Below, piece by piece: positions 22,618 through 31,566 of a stretch of 52,690 nt of DNA (the first letter of the stretch is position 1; every line of letters starts with the position of its first letter). The translations under genes were made by a program, and so were the position numbers. Where the stretch lies: positions 1-52,690 of the forward strand of contig CAMYCF010000008.1 of NCBI GenBank assembly GCA_947254375.1, read 5' to 3'. The notes beneath the pieces were generated by a model that had not been told where the DNA came from, ran no database searches, and worked only from the letters and a program-made list of their open reading frames with translations. This stretch comes from an uncultured Mobilibacterium sp. GTDB taxonomy: Bacteria; Bacillota; Clostridia; Peptostreptococcales; Anaerovoracaceae.

Positions 22618-24489
22618 TTACGACTTCGGCGTATAAGTCGGCACAATATTTTTAATATATCTCTTGATGTCGTCCGGCTCAGCCTGCACGTAGTCGCTCA
22701 GCTTCCCGAGTTCCGTAACGAATTCTTCCTCGTCGAATTTTATCGGATGACCTATGTGTATGAGCTTGTTCTCCGTATCCTGCATCCCCTCTTCGTCCAT
22801 GAGGAGCTCCTCGTAGAGCTTTTCTCCGGGGCGCAGACCGACATACTCTATCTTTATATCGACATCCGGCTTGAGTCCCGACAGCAGGATCAGGTTGCGG
22901 GCGAGGTCATCGATCCTGACCGGTTTACCCATGTCGAGCACGAATATCTCTCCGCCCTTCGCATAGGCTCCCGCCTGGAGCACCAGCGACACGGCTTCCG
23001 GTATCGTCATAAAATACCTTATTATATCCGGATGCGTTACCGTGACCGGGCCGCCTTCGCTTATCTGTTTCTTGAAGAGCGGTATCACGCTCCCGTTGCT
23101 CCCGAGCACGTTTCCGAATCTTACCGCAACGAACTCCGTCTCCGAACGGTTGTTGTACGCCTGGATAATCATTTCGCAGAGCCTCTTCGAAGCGCCCATT
23201 ATATTCGTCGGATTGACCGCCTTATCGGTTGATATCATGACGAACTTTTTGACGTTCCATTTATCGGATGCGAGAACGATCTTCCACGTGCCGAGGACAT
23301 TATTTTTGATCGCCTCATTAGGGCTGTCCTCCATGAGCGGTACGTGCTTGTGCGCCGCGGCGTGGTACACGATGTCCGGCCTGTACTGCGCGAAGATCTT
23401 ATCTATCCTCTTTGTGTTCCTGACAGAAGCTATCAGTACGACGAGGTTGAGATCCGGGAAATTCCTTTTAAGCTCCTGCTGTACGTTATACGTGGTGTTT
23501 TCGTATATGTCGAGCATTATGAGCTGCTTCGGTCCGTGCGCGGCGATCTGCCTGCAGAGCTCGCTTCCGATCGATCCGCCGGCTCCCGTTACCATGACGA
23601 CCTTGTTCTTCACATATCCCATTATGGAATCGATATCGACCTCGATCGGATCCCTTCCGAGCAGGTCGTTTACGTCGACCTCCTTGAGCTGCGATATGTT
23701 TACGTCTCCGCGCACTATCTGATATATGCCCGGAAGGATCATCATCTCGCATCCCGTCTCCTTACAGATATCGAGGACGCGTTTCCTTTCCTCGGTCGTT
23801 GCCGACGGTATCGCGATAAGGATCTGGTCTATGTCGTGCTTATCGACTATCCTCTGTATGTCGCCCGTATCTCCGACGATCGGCACCCCGTATATCGCCT
23901 TTCCCCTTTTACCGGGATCGTCATCGATGAAGCAGATGACCTTTTTATTGAGGCTCGGGTTAGATTTTATCTCCTTGAGAAGTCCGGCACCCGCAGCGCC
24001 CGCACCTATTATGAGCGCGCGTTGCATTTCACCCGCCTTAGTGCGTGTCGACCGGAATTCGAGCCATGCCCTGTATATGAATCGTATGAAAAAAGTTCCC
24101 ACGAACAGAAAGGCCGCCGAAAGTATGAAGAAGCTCCTCGGCATCCCCAGGCGTTCCGGCACGAGGAAGGTGAACACGGCTATAACGAACAGCATGTACA
24201 GCAGCGACGCCAGCATGATGTTGACCATTTCCCTTATGCTCGCGAACGACCAAATGCTCGTATATAGGTGGCAAAAAGCGAATATTATTATTGTAAAAGC
24301 CATGATCAGAAGTCTGTGCTCCCTGTAGGTCGCCAGATAAAACTCCATTTCCCACGACATCTTGAAATCGAACCTTATAAAAAGCGCCATAAAAGACGCC
24401 AGCTCGATCGTTATCAGGTCGTATATCACGAGCAGAAGTATTCTGATCGCATTCTTTCTGTCGAACGCTTTGTTCTTCTTTTTCTCCAT
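22618..24489 (-). CDS. CapD/PglF-type nucleoside-diphosphate-sugar 4,6-dehydratase, membrane-bound
   Basis: The 623-residue protein has four N-terminal membrane segments (residues about 15-125), a first Rossmann-like domain (ALIIGAGAAGAGLLKEI) and a C-terminal short-chain dehydrogenase domain (VVMVTGAGGSIGSELCRQI, FVMISTDKAVNPTNIMGASKR). This is the layout of CapD, PglF and WbpM, which turn UDP-GlcNAc into a 4-keto-6-deoxy sugar for capsule, glycan or protein glycosylation. TDKAV with MGASK is the active-site region. The gene stands alone, with a perfect consensus promoter upstream and a strong terminator; no glycosyltransferase genes are adjacent. Confidence 0.92.
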   Translation of the reverse strand: MEKKKNKAFDRKNAIRILLLVIYDLITIELASFMALFIRFDFKMSWEMEFYLATYREHRLLIMAFTIIIFAFCHLYTSIWSFASIREMVNIMLASLLYMLFVIAVFTFLVPERLGMPRSFFILSAAFLFVGTFFIRFIYRAWLEFRSTRTKAGEMQRALIIGAGAAGAGLLKEIKSNPSLNKKVICFIDDDPGKRGKAIYGVPIVGDTGDIQRIVDKHDIDQILIAIPSATTEERKRVLDICKETGCEMMILPGIYQIVRGDVNISQLKEVDVNDLLGRDPIEVDIDSIMGYVKNKVVMVTGAGGSIGSELCRQIAAHGPKQLIMLDIYENTTYNVQQELKRNFPDLNLVVLIASVRNTKRIDKIFAQYRPDIVYHAAAHKHVPLMEDSPNEAIKNNVLGTWKIVLASDKWNVKKFVMISTDKAVNPTNIMGASKRLCEMIIQAYNNRSETEFVAVRFGNVLGSNGSVIPLFKKQISEGGPVTVTHPDIIRYFMTIPEAVSLVLQAGAYAKGGEIFVLDMGKPVRIDDLARNLILLSGLKPDVDIKIEYVGLRPGEKLYEELLMDEEGMQDTENKLIHIGHPIKFDEEEFVTELGKLSDYVQAEPDDIKRYIKNIVPTYTPKS

Positions 24490-24524
24490 TTTCCCTTCTT
24501 TCCTCTACAGAAACAAGTCACAAC

Positions 24525-24553
24525 ATTATACCGAAACGCCGTTCGGGTGTCAA
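24525..24553 (-). promoter_or_regulatory. consensus sigma-A promoter of the CapD-like gene
   Basis: On the minus strand TTGACA (24553-24548), 17-base spacer, TATAAT (24530-24525): a perfect match to the consensus, about 35 bases before the ATG. Confidence 0.8.
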
Positions 24554-24605
24554 CGGGGCGACTCTGTCAACTCCTTGAAAAATAGGCCGTGAGCGATATA
24601 AAAAA

Positions 24606-24621
24606 GGACCCTTCCGGGCCC
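24606..24621 (-). terminator. intrinsic terminator after isocitrate dehydrogenase
   Basis: On the minus strand GGGCCC-GGAA-GGGTCC (6-bp stem with one G-T pair), followed by TTTTTTATATC. It ends the citrate-branch operon. Confidence 0.7.
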
Positions 24622-24659
24622 CGTAAAAAGTTTAAGATCATACCCCTAAAAATCTCTGA

Positions 24660-25838
24660 TCATATGTTTTTCAAAACTATGTCCGTGTACTCGTCACAGC
24701 TCGCACCGCCCGGTCGTCCCGTCATCCTGCCGCCGACCTCCCTGTCGGCCTTTTCGATCGCGGCGGCGAGCCTCCTCGCTTCGTCGTGGCGTCCGATGTG
24801 GTCCATCATCATGACCGCGGCGTTCATCAGGCTCGAAGGGTTTGCGAGGTGTCCGCGCCCGGTCTCGAGCATCCTCGGCGCACTTCCGTGGATCGCTTCA
24901 AACATCGCAAAATCCGCACCGATGTTCGCGCTTCCCGCCGTCCCGACGCCGCCGTTTATCTGAGCCGCCTCGTCCGTCAGGATGTCTCCGTAAAGGTTCG
25001 GCATCACGAAAACGTTGAAGCTGCTGCGCCTCTTCTCGTTCACGAGATGAGCCGACATTATGTCGATAAAATAGCTCTCTACGTTTATGTCCGGATAGTC
25101 TTTTGCGACCTCCATGCACTCGTTCAGGAATGCGCCGTCGGTCTTCTTTAGGATGTTCGCCTTCGTGATGACCGCGACGTTCTTTTTACCGTTTTCCTTC
25201 GCATACTTGAAAGCCGCCTCGGCGATCCTGCGCGTCCCTTCCTTCGTCGTGACCTTGAAATCGAAGTCGAGCTCGCCGCCTATCGACACGCCGTTGCTGC
25301 CGAGGGCGTACTCGCCTTCCGTGTTTTCCCTGAAAAACATCCAGTCGATTCCCTGTTCCGGGATCGAGATCGGTCTTACATTGGCGAAAAGGTCGAAGTA
25401 TTTCCTGATAAAAACGTTGGCGCTCTGCAGGTTTTTGCCGCTCATCCCCGCGTCAGGCGTGAGGGTCGGACCCTTCAGGAGGACGTCGCACTTTTCCATT
25501 TCGGCGAGTACATCGTCCGGAACAGCCTGTCCGCACTCGAGCCTCCTCTCGATCGTGAGACCTTCTATCTCCCTGATCTCGATCCTGCCGGAGCTTATGT
25601 CGTCCGCGAGCAGTTTTTCGAGCACCCTTTCGGTGGCTTCCGTTATGACCGTCCCGATGCCGTCTCCCGCGCAGGCACCTATGACGATCTTATCCTTCTC
25701 GGATACAGGTACGGCCTTGCCCGCTTCGCGCTTCGCGATCATCCTGTCGTTCCTCGCGACCTGCTCGCGCACTAACTTTTCGAATTCGGCCACCGCCGTC
25801 CTTATATCTTTCTCAAAAGTCTCTTTTCTTTCCGCCAT
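24660..25838 (-). CDS. isocitrate/isopropylmalate-family dehydrogenase, probably NAD(P)-isocitrate dehydrogenase
   Basis: The 392-residue protein starts MAERKETFEKDIRTAVAEFEKL, a roughly 50-residue helical extension, before the catalytic fold (KIVIGACAGDGIGTVITEAT). Substrate and metal residues lie in FFRENTEGEYALG, VFVMPNLYGDILTDEAAQINGGVG and MFEAIHGSAP. Third place in an operon with Re-citrate synthase and aconitase points to isocitrate rather than isopropylmalate or tartrate as substrate (inference from context). The reaction gives 2-oxoglutarate for glutamate. The start has AAGGAG upstream and the aconitase stop is 29 bases away. Cofactor choice (NAD or NADP) cannot be read with confidence. 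Confidence 0.88.
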   Translation of the reverse strand: MAERKETFEKDIRTAVAEFEKLVREQVARNDRMIAKREAGKAVPVSEKDKIVIGACAGDGIGTVITEATERVLEKLLADDISSGRIEIREIEGLTIERRLECGQAVPDDVLAEMEKCDVLLKGPTLTPDAGMSGKNLQSANVFIRKYFDLFANVRPISIPEQGIDWMFFRENTEGEYALGSNGVSIGGELDFDFKVTTKEGTRRIAEAAFKYAKENGKKNVAVITKANILKKTDGAFLNECMEVAKDYPDINVESYFIDIMSAHLVNEKRRSSFNVFVMPNLYGDILTDEAAQINGGVGTAGSANIGADFAMFEAIHGSAPRMLETGRGHLANPSSLMNAAVMMMDHIGRHDEARRLAAAIEKADREVGGRMTGRPGGASCDEYTDIVLKNI

Positions 25839-25867
25839 TTCTGTATAACTCCTTAAAAAATATTTTT

Positions 25868-27790
25868 TTACTGTTTCCCGGCCGTGTATTTCAGGAGGCC
25901 CCCCGCTAAAAGCATCTCCTTCTGCCTCTGTGAGAGGTCAGCCTTAAGATCTATCTTTTTATCGCCGGCCGTCATCACGAAATGCTCCGTTTCGAGGGCT
26001 TCGTGCAGGCCGTCGATTTTTACCGCATCTCCCTGCGAAACGAGATCGTAATCGTTTTCATCCTCGAAGACGAGCGGAAGTATGCCCGCGTTGACGAGGT
26101 TGGCCGCGTGGATCCTCGCGAAGCTCTTTGCGACGACGGCTTTTATGCCGAGGTAGAGCGGAACGAGTGCCGCGTGTTCCCTCGACGAGCCCTGTCCGTA
26201 GTTAGAGCCGCCGACGATGATGCCGCCGCCTTTTTCCTTCGCCCTTTCGGAAAATCCTTCATCTACCACGGCGAAACAGAATTTCGAGAGGTAAGGGATG
26301 TTTGAGCGGTAAGGAAGTATTTTCGATCCCGCCGGCATGATGTGGTCAGTCGTGATGTTGTCGCCGACCTTCAGGACGACTTCAGCCTCTATACTGTCCG
26401 GGAGACATTGGGTCTCCGGGAGCTCTTTGATGTTCGGGCCTTTTATGACTTTCGCGGCGGCGGCATCCTCCTCAGGCAGGGGCGGTATGACACCGCTGTC
26501 GTTCACCCTGAATTTTTCCGGCATCTCCACATCCGAAACGCTTTCGACGGTGTTCGGGTCGGTAAAATACCCGTTCAGCGCGGACACCACCGCCGTCTCC
26601 GGACTCACGAGGTACACCTGACCGTCCTTCGTTCCGGAGCGTCCGAGGAAGTTCCTGTTAAAAGTCCTCAGGCTGACTCCGCCCGAATTCGGCGAGTACC
26701 CCATTCCGATGCACGGTCCGCATGCGCACTCGAGTATCCTAGCGCCCGCGTCGATCATATCCGAAAGCGCACCGCACTCCGAGAGCATCGAGAGCACCTG
26801 ACGCGATCCAGGCGATACAGCGAGGCTCACATTGTCGGCGATCTTCCTTCCCTTCAGGATCTTCGCCACCTTGAGCATGTCGAAAAGCGATGAGTTCGTG
26901 CACGAACCTATGGCGACCTGGTCTATCTTCAGGCCCGCAAGCTCCGACACCGGTTTTACGTTGTCCGGGCTGTGAGGACATGCCGCGAGAGGCCTCAGTG
27001 TGCTGAGATCTATTTCGTATTTCTCCGCATATTCGGCGTCTTCATCGCTGCTGAGCGGGACGTAGTCGCCTTCGCGGCCCTGCGCTTTTAGGAAGGCTCT
27101 CGTGACTTCGTCGGAAGGGAAGATCGAAGTAGTAGCTCCGAGCTCCGCTCCCATGTTCGTTATCGTCGCCCTCTCGGGAACGCTGAGAGTTTTTACCCCT
27201 TCTCCACCGTATTCTATTATCGCACCGACACCGCCTTTTACCGAAAGCAGGCGAAGGACTTCGAGGATCACGTCTTTTGCAGCCGTGTTGCCCGTGAGCT
27301 TCCCTTTCAGCTCTACGAGGATCATCCTCGGCATCGGGATGTAATAAGGTCCGCCGCCCATGGCGACAGCGACATCCATGCCGCCCGCTCCCATTGCGAG
27401 CATGCCGATCCCGCCGCCCGTCGGGGTGTGAGAGTCGGAACCGATGAGAGTCTTACCCGGTATACCGAAACGCTCGTAGTGGACCTGATGACAGATCCCG
27501 TTGCCCGGTCTCGAGAAATATACGCCGTGCTTCGCGCAGACGGTCTGTATGTATTTGTGGTCGTCGGCATTTTCGAAACCCGATTGAAGCGTGTTGTGAT
27601 CGATGTACGCGACCGATCTTTCCGTGCGGACGCGCGGTATGCCCATCGACTCGAATTCGAGGTATGCCATCGTTCCCGTGGCGTCCTGCGTGAGCGTCTG
27701 ATCGATCCTGAGGCCGATCTCTTCGCCCGTCTTCATCTCGCCGCTGACGAGGTGTGCTTTTATTATCTTTTCCGCAATAGTCTGTCCCAT
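25868..27790 (-). CDS. aconitate hydratase
   Basis: This 640-residue short-form aconitase isomerises citrate to isocitrate. The 4Fe-4S ligands are in AIGSCTNSS and ECACGPCIGMG; substrate residues are in LIGSDSHTPTGGGIGMLAMG, and the C-terminal swivel domain has YGQGSSREHAAL. The start is ATG at 27790 (MGQTIAEKIIKAHL), which fits the family N-terminus and has GGGG upstream. A longer frame extends 35 codons into a 30-bp repeat array and is not credible as protein. It lies between Re-citrate synthase and isocitrate dehydrogenase in one operon. Confidence 0.94.
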   Translation of the reverse strand: MGQTIAEKIIKAHLVSGEMKTGEEIGLRIDQTLTQDATGTMAYLEFESMGIPRVRTERSVAYIDHNTLQSGFENADDHKYIQTVCAKHGVYFSRPGNGICHQVHYERFGIPGKTLIGSDSHTPTGGGIGMLAMGAGGMDVAVAMGGGPYYIPMPRMILVELKGKLTGNTAAKDVILEVLRLLSVKGGVGAIIEYGGEGVKTLSVPERATITNMGAELGATTSIFPSDEVTRAFLKAQGREGDYVPLSSDEDAEYAEKYEIDLSTLRPLAACPHSPDNVKPVSELAGLKIDQVAIGSCTNSSLFDMLKVAKILKGRKIADNVSLAVSPGSRQVLSMLSECGALSDMIDAGARILECACGPCIGMGYSPNSGGVSLRTFNRNFLGRSGTKDGQVYLVSPETAVVSALNGYFTDPNTVESVSDVEMPEKFRVNDSGVIPPLPEEDAAAAKVIKGPNIKELPETQCLPDSIEAEVVLKVGDNITTDHIMPAGSKILPYRSNIPYLSKFCFAVVDEGFSERAKEKGGGIIVGGSNYGQGSSREHAALVPLYLGIKAVVAKSFARIHAANLVNAGILPLVFEDENDYDLVSQGDAVKIDGLHEALETEHFVMTAGDKKIDLKADLSQRQKEMLLAGGLLKYTAGKQ

Positions 27791-27826
27791 TTTTTTATCT
27801 TGCCCCTGCTTATATTTCGTTTGCTT

Positions 27827-27931
27827 GATATTCCGCGTGCCGATGTTCATTGTGCTGATATTCGCGTGCCGATGCTTCGCGCGTCGATATTTCATGTGCC
27901 ACTGTTAAGCGTGCCGACGCTTCGCTGCCCG
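27827..27931. repeat. imperfect tandem repeat, about 29-30 bp x 3.5
   Basis: Units begin GATATTCCGCGTGCCGATG at 27827, GATATTCGCGTGCCGATG at 27857 and GATATTTCATGTGCC at 27886; a partial GACGCTTCGCTGCCC starts at 27916. They fill almost the whole 150-base gap between the citrate synthase and aconitase genes within the operon transcript. Confidence 0.7.
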
Positions 27932-27939
27932 GCAGCCTC

Positions 27940-29364
27940 CTACCAATGCTTTTCGCCCTTCGGATCGCCCGACTGCGATGCCGTAACGAATTCGTTGACG
28001 AGGCGCTCGATCTCTTCGCCCGAGATGCCGGCGACCCTTCCGTTTTCGTACTGTTTATCTATCCAATCCTTGATATAGCGAACGACTTCGCTCCTCTTGT
28101 CGACCTTCCTGTCGCCCTCGAATCCGTACCTGTCGTTGAGCCATATGGCGAGACCTGCGGCTCCGGAATTCTGGTTGATCGCGACGGAAGGCGCTCGCTT
28201 GAGGAACTTCCTCGTGTCGAAAATGTTGTATATCTCTTCGTTCTTCAGAAGGCCGTCCGCGTGGATGCCCGCCTTCGTGACGTTGAAGTTCCTTCCGACG
28301 AACGGCGTCTGATCCGGTATCCTGTATCCGATCTCGTCTTCGTAATACCTCGCGAGGTCCGTGATCACCGTCGTGTCCATGCCGTCGAGCGTGCCGCGAA
28401 GCTGTGCGTATTCGAAGACCATGGCTTCGAGAGGCACGTTGCCCGTCCGTTCTCCTATCCCGAAAAGCGTCGTGTTTACGGCGGAGGCGCCGTAGAGCCA
28501 TGCCGTCGCGGCGTTGGTAACAGCTTTATAAAAATCGTTATGTCCGTGCCATTCGAGCATCTCGCTCGGGACGCCCGCGTAGTGCTGCAATCCGTAAATG
28601 ATTCCCGGAACGCTCCTCGGCATCGCGGCTCCGTTGTACGGTATACCGTAGCCGAGAGTGTCGCACGCCCTTATCTTTACAGGCATTCCCGCCTGAACGG
28701 ACATCTCCTGTATCGCCTGAACAAAAGGAACGACGAAGCCGTAAAAATCGGCCCTCGTTATATCCTCGAGGTGGCACCTCGGTATGACTCCCGCTTCGAA
28801 GGCGTCGTGTATGACCGAAAGGTAGTGGTCCATCGCCTGGCGGCGCGTCATCCCGAGCTTGTTGAAAATGTGGTAATCCGAGCAGCTTACGAGTATGCCC
28901 GTTTCTTTTACGCCTATGTCGTGGACGAGCTTGAAGTCTTCTTTTTTCGCCCTTATCCATGTCGTGATCTCCGGGAAGCGAAGTCCGAGGTCCATGCACC
29001 TGTTTATCGCCTCTCTGTCGCGCTCACTGTATACAAAAAACTCGGTCTGCCTTATGATGCCGTTCGGTCCCGACAGCTTCGAGAGCATCTTGAATATATC
29101 GACGATCTGATCCGTCGTATACGGTTCCCTCGACTGCTGGCCGTCCCTGAAAGTCGTATCCGTTATCCATATCTTATCGGGCATTCCGAGCGGGTTTCGC
29201 CGTAAATTGAACGCTACGATCGGCACTTCCGTATACCTGAAAAACTCTCTGAGCAGGTTCGGTTCGTCGACATCCTGCAGAGAGTAGCTGTACGGATCCT
29301 GCTCGATCAGGTTCGTTCTCTTTCCTATTTTTATTTCATTGCGCTCATTATCTTCTTTTATCAT
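27940..29364 (-). CDS. Re-type citrate synthase (homocitrate synthase/isopropylmalate synthase superfamily)
   Basis: This roughly 474-residue enzyme condenses acetyl-CoA with oxaloacetate with Re stereochemistry, as first assigned in Clostridium kluyveri. It belongs to the DRE-TIM metallolyases: WITDTTFRDGQQSREPY carries the metal- and substrate-binding Asp-Arg-Gln, HLEDITRADFYGF and EWHGHNDFYKAVTNA hold the metal-binding histidines, and FGIGERTGNVPLEAMV is the glycine-rich loop. It is unrelated to the ordinary Si-type GltA. The start is ATG at 29364 with GAGGTAAGG upstream. It is the first gene of the citrate-aconitase-isocitrate dehydrogenase operon, with a near-consensus promoter. Confidence 0.92.
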   Translation of the reverse strand: MIKEDNERNEIKIGKRTNLIEQDPYSYSLQDVDEPNLLREFFRYTEVPIVAFNLRRNPLGMPDKIWITDTTFRDGQQSREPYTTDQIVDIFKMLSKLSGPNGIIRQTEFFVYSERDREAINRCMDLGLRFPEITTWIRAKKEDFKLVHDIGVKETGILVSCSDYHIFNKLGMTRRQAMDHYLSVIHDAFEAGVIPRCHLEDITRADFYGFVVPFVQAIQEMSVQAGMPVKIRACDTLGYGIPYNGAAMPRSVPGIIYGLQHYAGVPSEMLEWHGHNDFYKAVTNAATAWLYGASAVNTTLFGIGERTGNVPLEAMVFEYAQLRGTLDGMDTTVITDLARYYEDEIGYRIPDQTPFVGRNFNVTKAGIHADGLLKNEEIYNIFDTRKFLKRAPSVAINQNSGAAGLAIWLNDRYGFEGDRKVDKRSEVVRYIKDWIDKQYENGRVAGISGEEIERLVNEFVTASQSGDPKGEKHW

Positions 29365-29406
29365 TGACCTTACCTCGATCCTAAACGCCAATAATTGTAT
29401 ACGTGT

Positions 29407-29435
29407 ATATTAATACTTGTTATATGGCATGTCAA
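29407..29435 (-). promoter_or_regulatory. strong sigma-A promoter of the Re-citrate synthase operon
   Basis: On the minus strand TTGACA (29435-29430), 17-base spacer, TAATAT (29412-29407), giving a leader of about 35 bases. Confidence 0.75.
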
Positions 29436-29442
29436 ACGAAAA

Positions 29443-29469
29443 GTCCCCGAAATTTGATATTTCAGGGAC
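29443..29469 (-). terminator. intrinsic terminator after the flavodoxin-like gene
   Basis: GTCCC-x-GAAAT / ATTTC-x-GGGAC stem (one internal mismatch), 5-base loop, followed on the minus strand by TTTTCG. It lies directly upstream of the citrate synthase promoter. Confidence 0.75.
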
Positions 29470-29575
29470 CCTTTACGTTTCTCATATATCCTGTGAGCGG
29501 CGCCGCGCCGCTGTTTTTTCGATCCTTTTAGATCCTCGGGAGCCTCTGCTCGGAGGTCTTCCGGCTACCGGTCTT

Positions 29576-30334
29576 CTAAACGAAGATCTCCGGCTCTTTA
29601 CGCCTGCTCAGCAACTTTTCCGACATGACCTCCCAGGCGTTCACTATCGGGCTCATATATGCCCTCGCGTAAGGCGATGCGATGGCGCCCCTTTCGATGT
29701 CAACTTCCTGCGGATCGAAGTCGGCGCAGTCATTCACATCGTACGAAACGGTACCGATGCGCACGCCCGGCTTGATAGGCATGCTTCCCGAGATGTTGAG
29801 AGGTGCCTGTTTTATGCCGAAGAAATCCCTGTCCGCGGCGAAAAGCCTCTTAAGCTTCGAAGACGTGACGCGCCCGAACCGGGCAACAGCCCTAAAATCA
29901 CGCTCGTCCGGCCTGTCTTCTCCGCCGTTCGCTATCGCGGAATGGCGCGAAAGGAACGCGGCAGCACTGACGACATTGAACTGTTTTCCCCTCAGCCTTG
30001 TATACAATTCGTAAAGGGCGTCGCCGTATCCGTGGCCCGGGTGGCAGATAACAGCTACCACTGCAGCACCGTCACCGTTCATGAGGTCGAGCATCTCGAC
30101 ACATTCCTGCGGCAGCTGACCCATGATCGCAGGCGCTCCTATGACGAGCACGCTCTCCTGTGAGAAAGTCTTTTCTCCCTGCATAGGATTTTTCAGCACA
30201 TCACAAAAGTTCACCATGATCTCATCCGGAGACAGATCCTTCAGGTTGCGCGCCAGGTCTTTTGCCACCGTCGTGACGATCTTCTCGGTGTCGCCGGACG
30301 GGCTGAAATAGAAACAATTGATATCTTTTATCAT
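29576..30334 (-). CDS. flavodoxin-like domain protein, without ferredoxin domain
   Basis: The roughly 252-residue protein starts at MIKDINCFYFSPSGDTEKIV (ATG 30334, AAAGG upstream). The FSPSGDTEK loop matches the FMN-phosphate-binding loop of flavodoxin-like EFR1 proteins (FSPTGTT), and VLVIGAPAIMGQLPQEC and VAVICHPGHGYGDAL follow the flavodoxin strand order. EFR1 proteins also carry two 4Fe-4S clusters; here no CxxCxxC motif is present and the C-terminal half (from PLNISGSMPIKPGVRIG) is of unrecognised type. It probably binds a flavin, with unknown partner. Monocistronic. Confidence 0.7.
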   Translation of the reverse strand: MIKDINCFYFSPSGDTEKIVTTVAKDLARNLKDLSPDEIMVNFCDVLKNPMQGEKTFSQESVLVIGAPAIMGQLPQECVEMLDLMNGDGAAVVAVICHPGHGYGDALYELYTRLRGKQFNVVSAAAFLSRHSAIANGGEDRPDERDFRAVARFGRVTSSKLKRLFAADRDFFGIKQAPLNISGSMPIKPGVRIGTVSYDVNDCADFDPQEVDIERGAIASPYARAYMSPIVNAWEVMSEKLLSRRKEPEIFV

Positions 30335-30455
30335 ATATGCCTTTATATGCCTTTCATGCACACGGATAGCTTTGTCCCAAGCCGTTTCATCTAAAGTTGA
30401 TTTTAGCACAAAAGAATTGCGTTGTTAGGCATTCCTGTGAAGATAACATGAAAAA

Positions 30456-30499
30456 AAAGATATCAACAAAATGCGCCGCTTATTTCTTCGGATATCTTT
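30456..30499 (-). terminator. putative terminator overlapping the trpS stop
   Basis: AAAGATATC (30456-30464) and GATATCTTT (30491-30499) form a perfect 9-bp stem with a 26-base loop that spans the trpS stop codon; the minus strand continues with TTTTTTTT. The long loop makes it uncertain. Confidence 0.45.
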
Positions 30500-31556
30500 C
30501 CGCCCAGGCGTCGAAATAATCGATCTTCATCGCTTTTTTTACCTCTTTGAGGGTCTCCTCAGCGACGGCCTTCGCATCTTCCGTTCCCTGTCTCAGTATC
30601 TCAACGACCTCTTCCGGCCTTGCTTCATAGTACGCGCGCCTCTCGCGTATAGGCTCGAGGAATTCGTTCAAAACGTTGAAGAGGAATTTTTTTACCTTGA
30701 CGTCCCCGAGGCCTCCGCGCCTGTAGTGATCCTTTAGCTGATCGAGGTTCTCATACTCAGGAAGATATTTTGCGAAATCCTCATCCTCGCAGAACGCATC
30801 GAGATACGTGAATACCGTGTTTCCCTCCACCGTTCCCGGGTCGCTGACCTGCAGGTGGTTCGGATCGGTATACATGCTCATCACTTTCTTCTTCAGGACG
30901 CCGGCCGGGTCTGAAAGGTATATCACGTTCCCGAGGGACTTGCTCATCTTCGCCTGCCCGTCCGTTCCCGGCAGCCTCATGCAGACCTTTTTAGGCGGGA
31001 GGTAGATCTCCGGCTCGACGAGCACCTCACCGTATGTCGAATTGAATTTCCTTACGATCTCGCGGCACTGCTCGAGCATCGGTTCCTGGTCCTCTCCGAC
31101 AGGCACCGTCGTCGCCTTGAACGCCGTTATGTCGGACGCCTGGCTGATCGGATATGTAAAGAATCCGACCGGCAGGTTCGCCTCGAATCCGCGAAGCTTT
31201 ATCTCCGTCTTGACGGTCGGGTTGCGCTGCACCCTCGCGACCGTGACGAGATTCATGTAGTACATCGTCAGCTCGTGGAGCTGCGGTACCTGCGACTGTA
31301 TCAGTATCGAAGTTTTATTCGGATCGATCCCTATGCCCATGTAGTCGAGGGCGACTTCCATTACGCTCTCGCTGACTTTTACCGGATCGTCCGCGTTATC
31401 GGTCAGGGCCTGAGCATCCGCGATCATCACGAAGACCTTATCGAACTCACCGCTCTCCTGTATGTCGAGCCTCTGTCTCAAAGAGCCCACGTAGTGACCT
31501 ATATGCAATTTGCCTGTCGGCCTGTCGCCGGTAAGCATTATCTTAGCTTTTTTCAT
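30480..31556 (-). CDS. trpS: tryptophan--tRNA ligase
   Basis: This 358-residue class I synthetase charges tRNA-Trp. The HIGH-type motif is in GDRPTGKLHIGHYVGSL and the KMSKS loop is in GQAKMSKSLGNVIYLSD. Other blocks are FVMIADAQALTDNADDP and YPISQASDITAFKATTVPVGEDQ. It is slightly longer than the usual 330-340 residues because of a C-terminal helical end. It is last in the operon ATPase-MATE-cyclo-ligase-trpS, 10 bases after the previous stop. No T-box leader is seen, which fits its position inside an operon. Confidence 0.95.
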   Translation of the reverse strand: MKKAKIMLTGDRPTGKLHIGHYVGSLRQRLDIQESGEFDKVFVMIADAQALTDNADDPVKVSESVMEVALDYMGIGIDPNKTSILIQSQVPQLHELTMYYMNLVTVARVQRNPTVKTEIKLRGFEANLPVGFFTYPISQASDITAFKATTVPVGEDQEPMLEQCREIVRKFNSTYGEVLVEPEIYLPPKKVCMRLPGTDGQAKMSKSLGNVIYLSDPAGVLKKKVMSMYTDPNHLQVSDPGTVEGNTVFTYLDAFCEDEDFAKYLPEYENLDQLKDHYRRGGLGDVKVKKFLFNVLNEFLEPIRERRAYYEARPEEVVEILRQGTEDAKAVAEETLKEVKKAMKIDYFDAWAERYPKK

Positions 31557-31566
31557 CGTATTCTCC

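Noticed and set aside
27791..27895. N-terminal extension of aconitase
   Set aside because: It is composed of the 30-bp repeat array; the aconitase family N-terminus begins at 27790.
29417..30163. 248-codon plus-strand frame opposite the flavodoxin-like gene
   Set aside because: It starts inside a terminator, has no recognisable domain, and the opposite strand carries a family-like protein with start signals.
30332..30409. Upstream start for the flavodoxin-like gene giving 277 residues
   Set aside because: The added residues do not fit the flavodoxin N-terminus and ATG 30334 has the ribosome site and the expected first beta strand.
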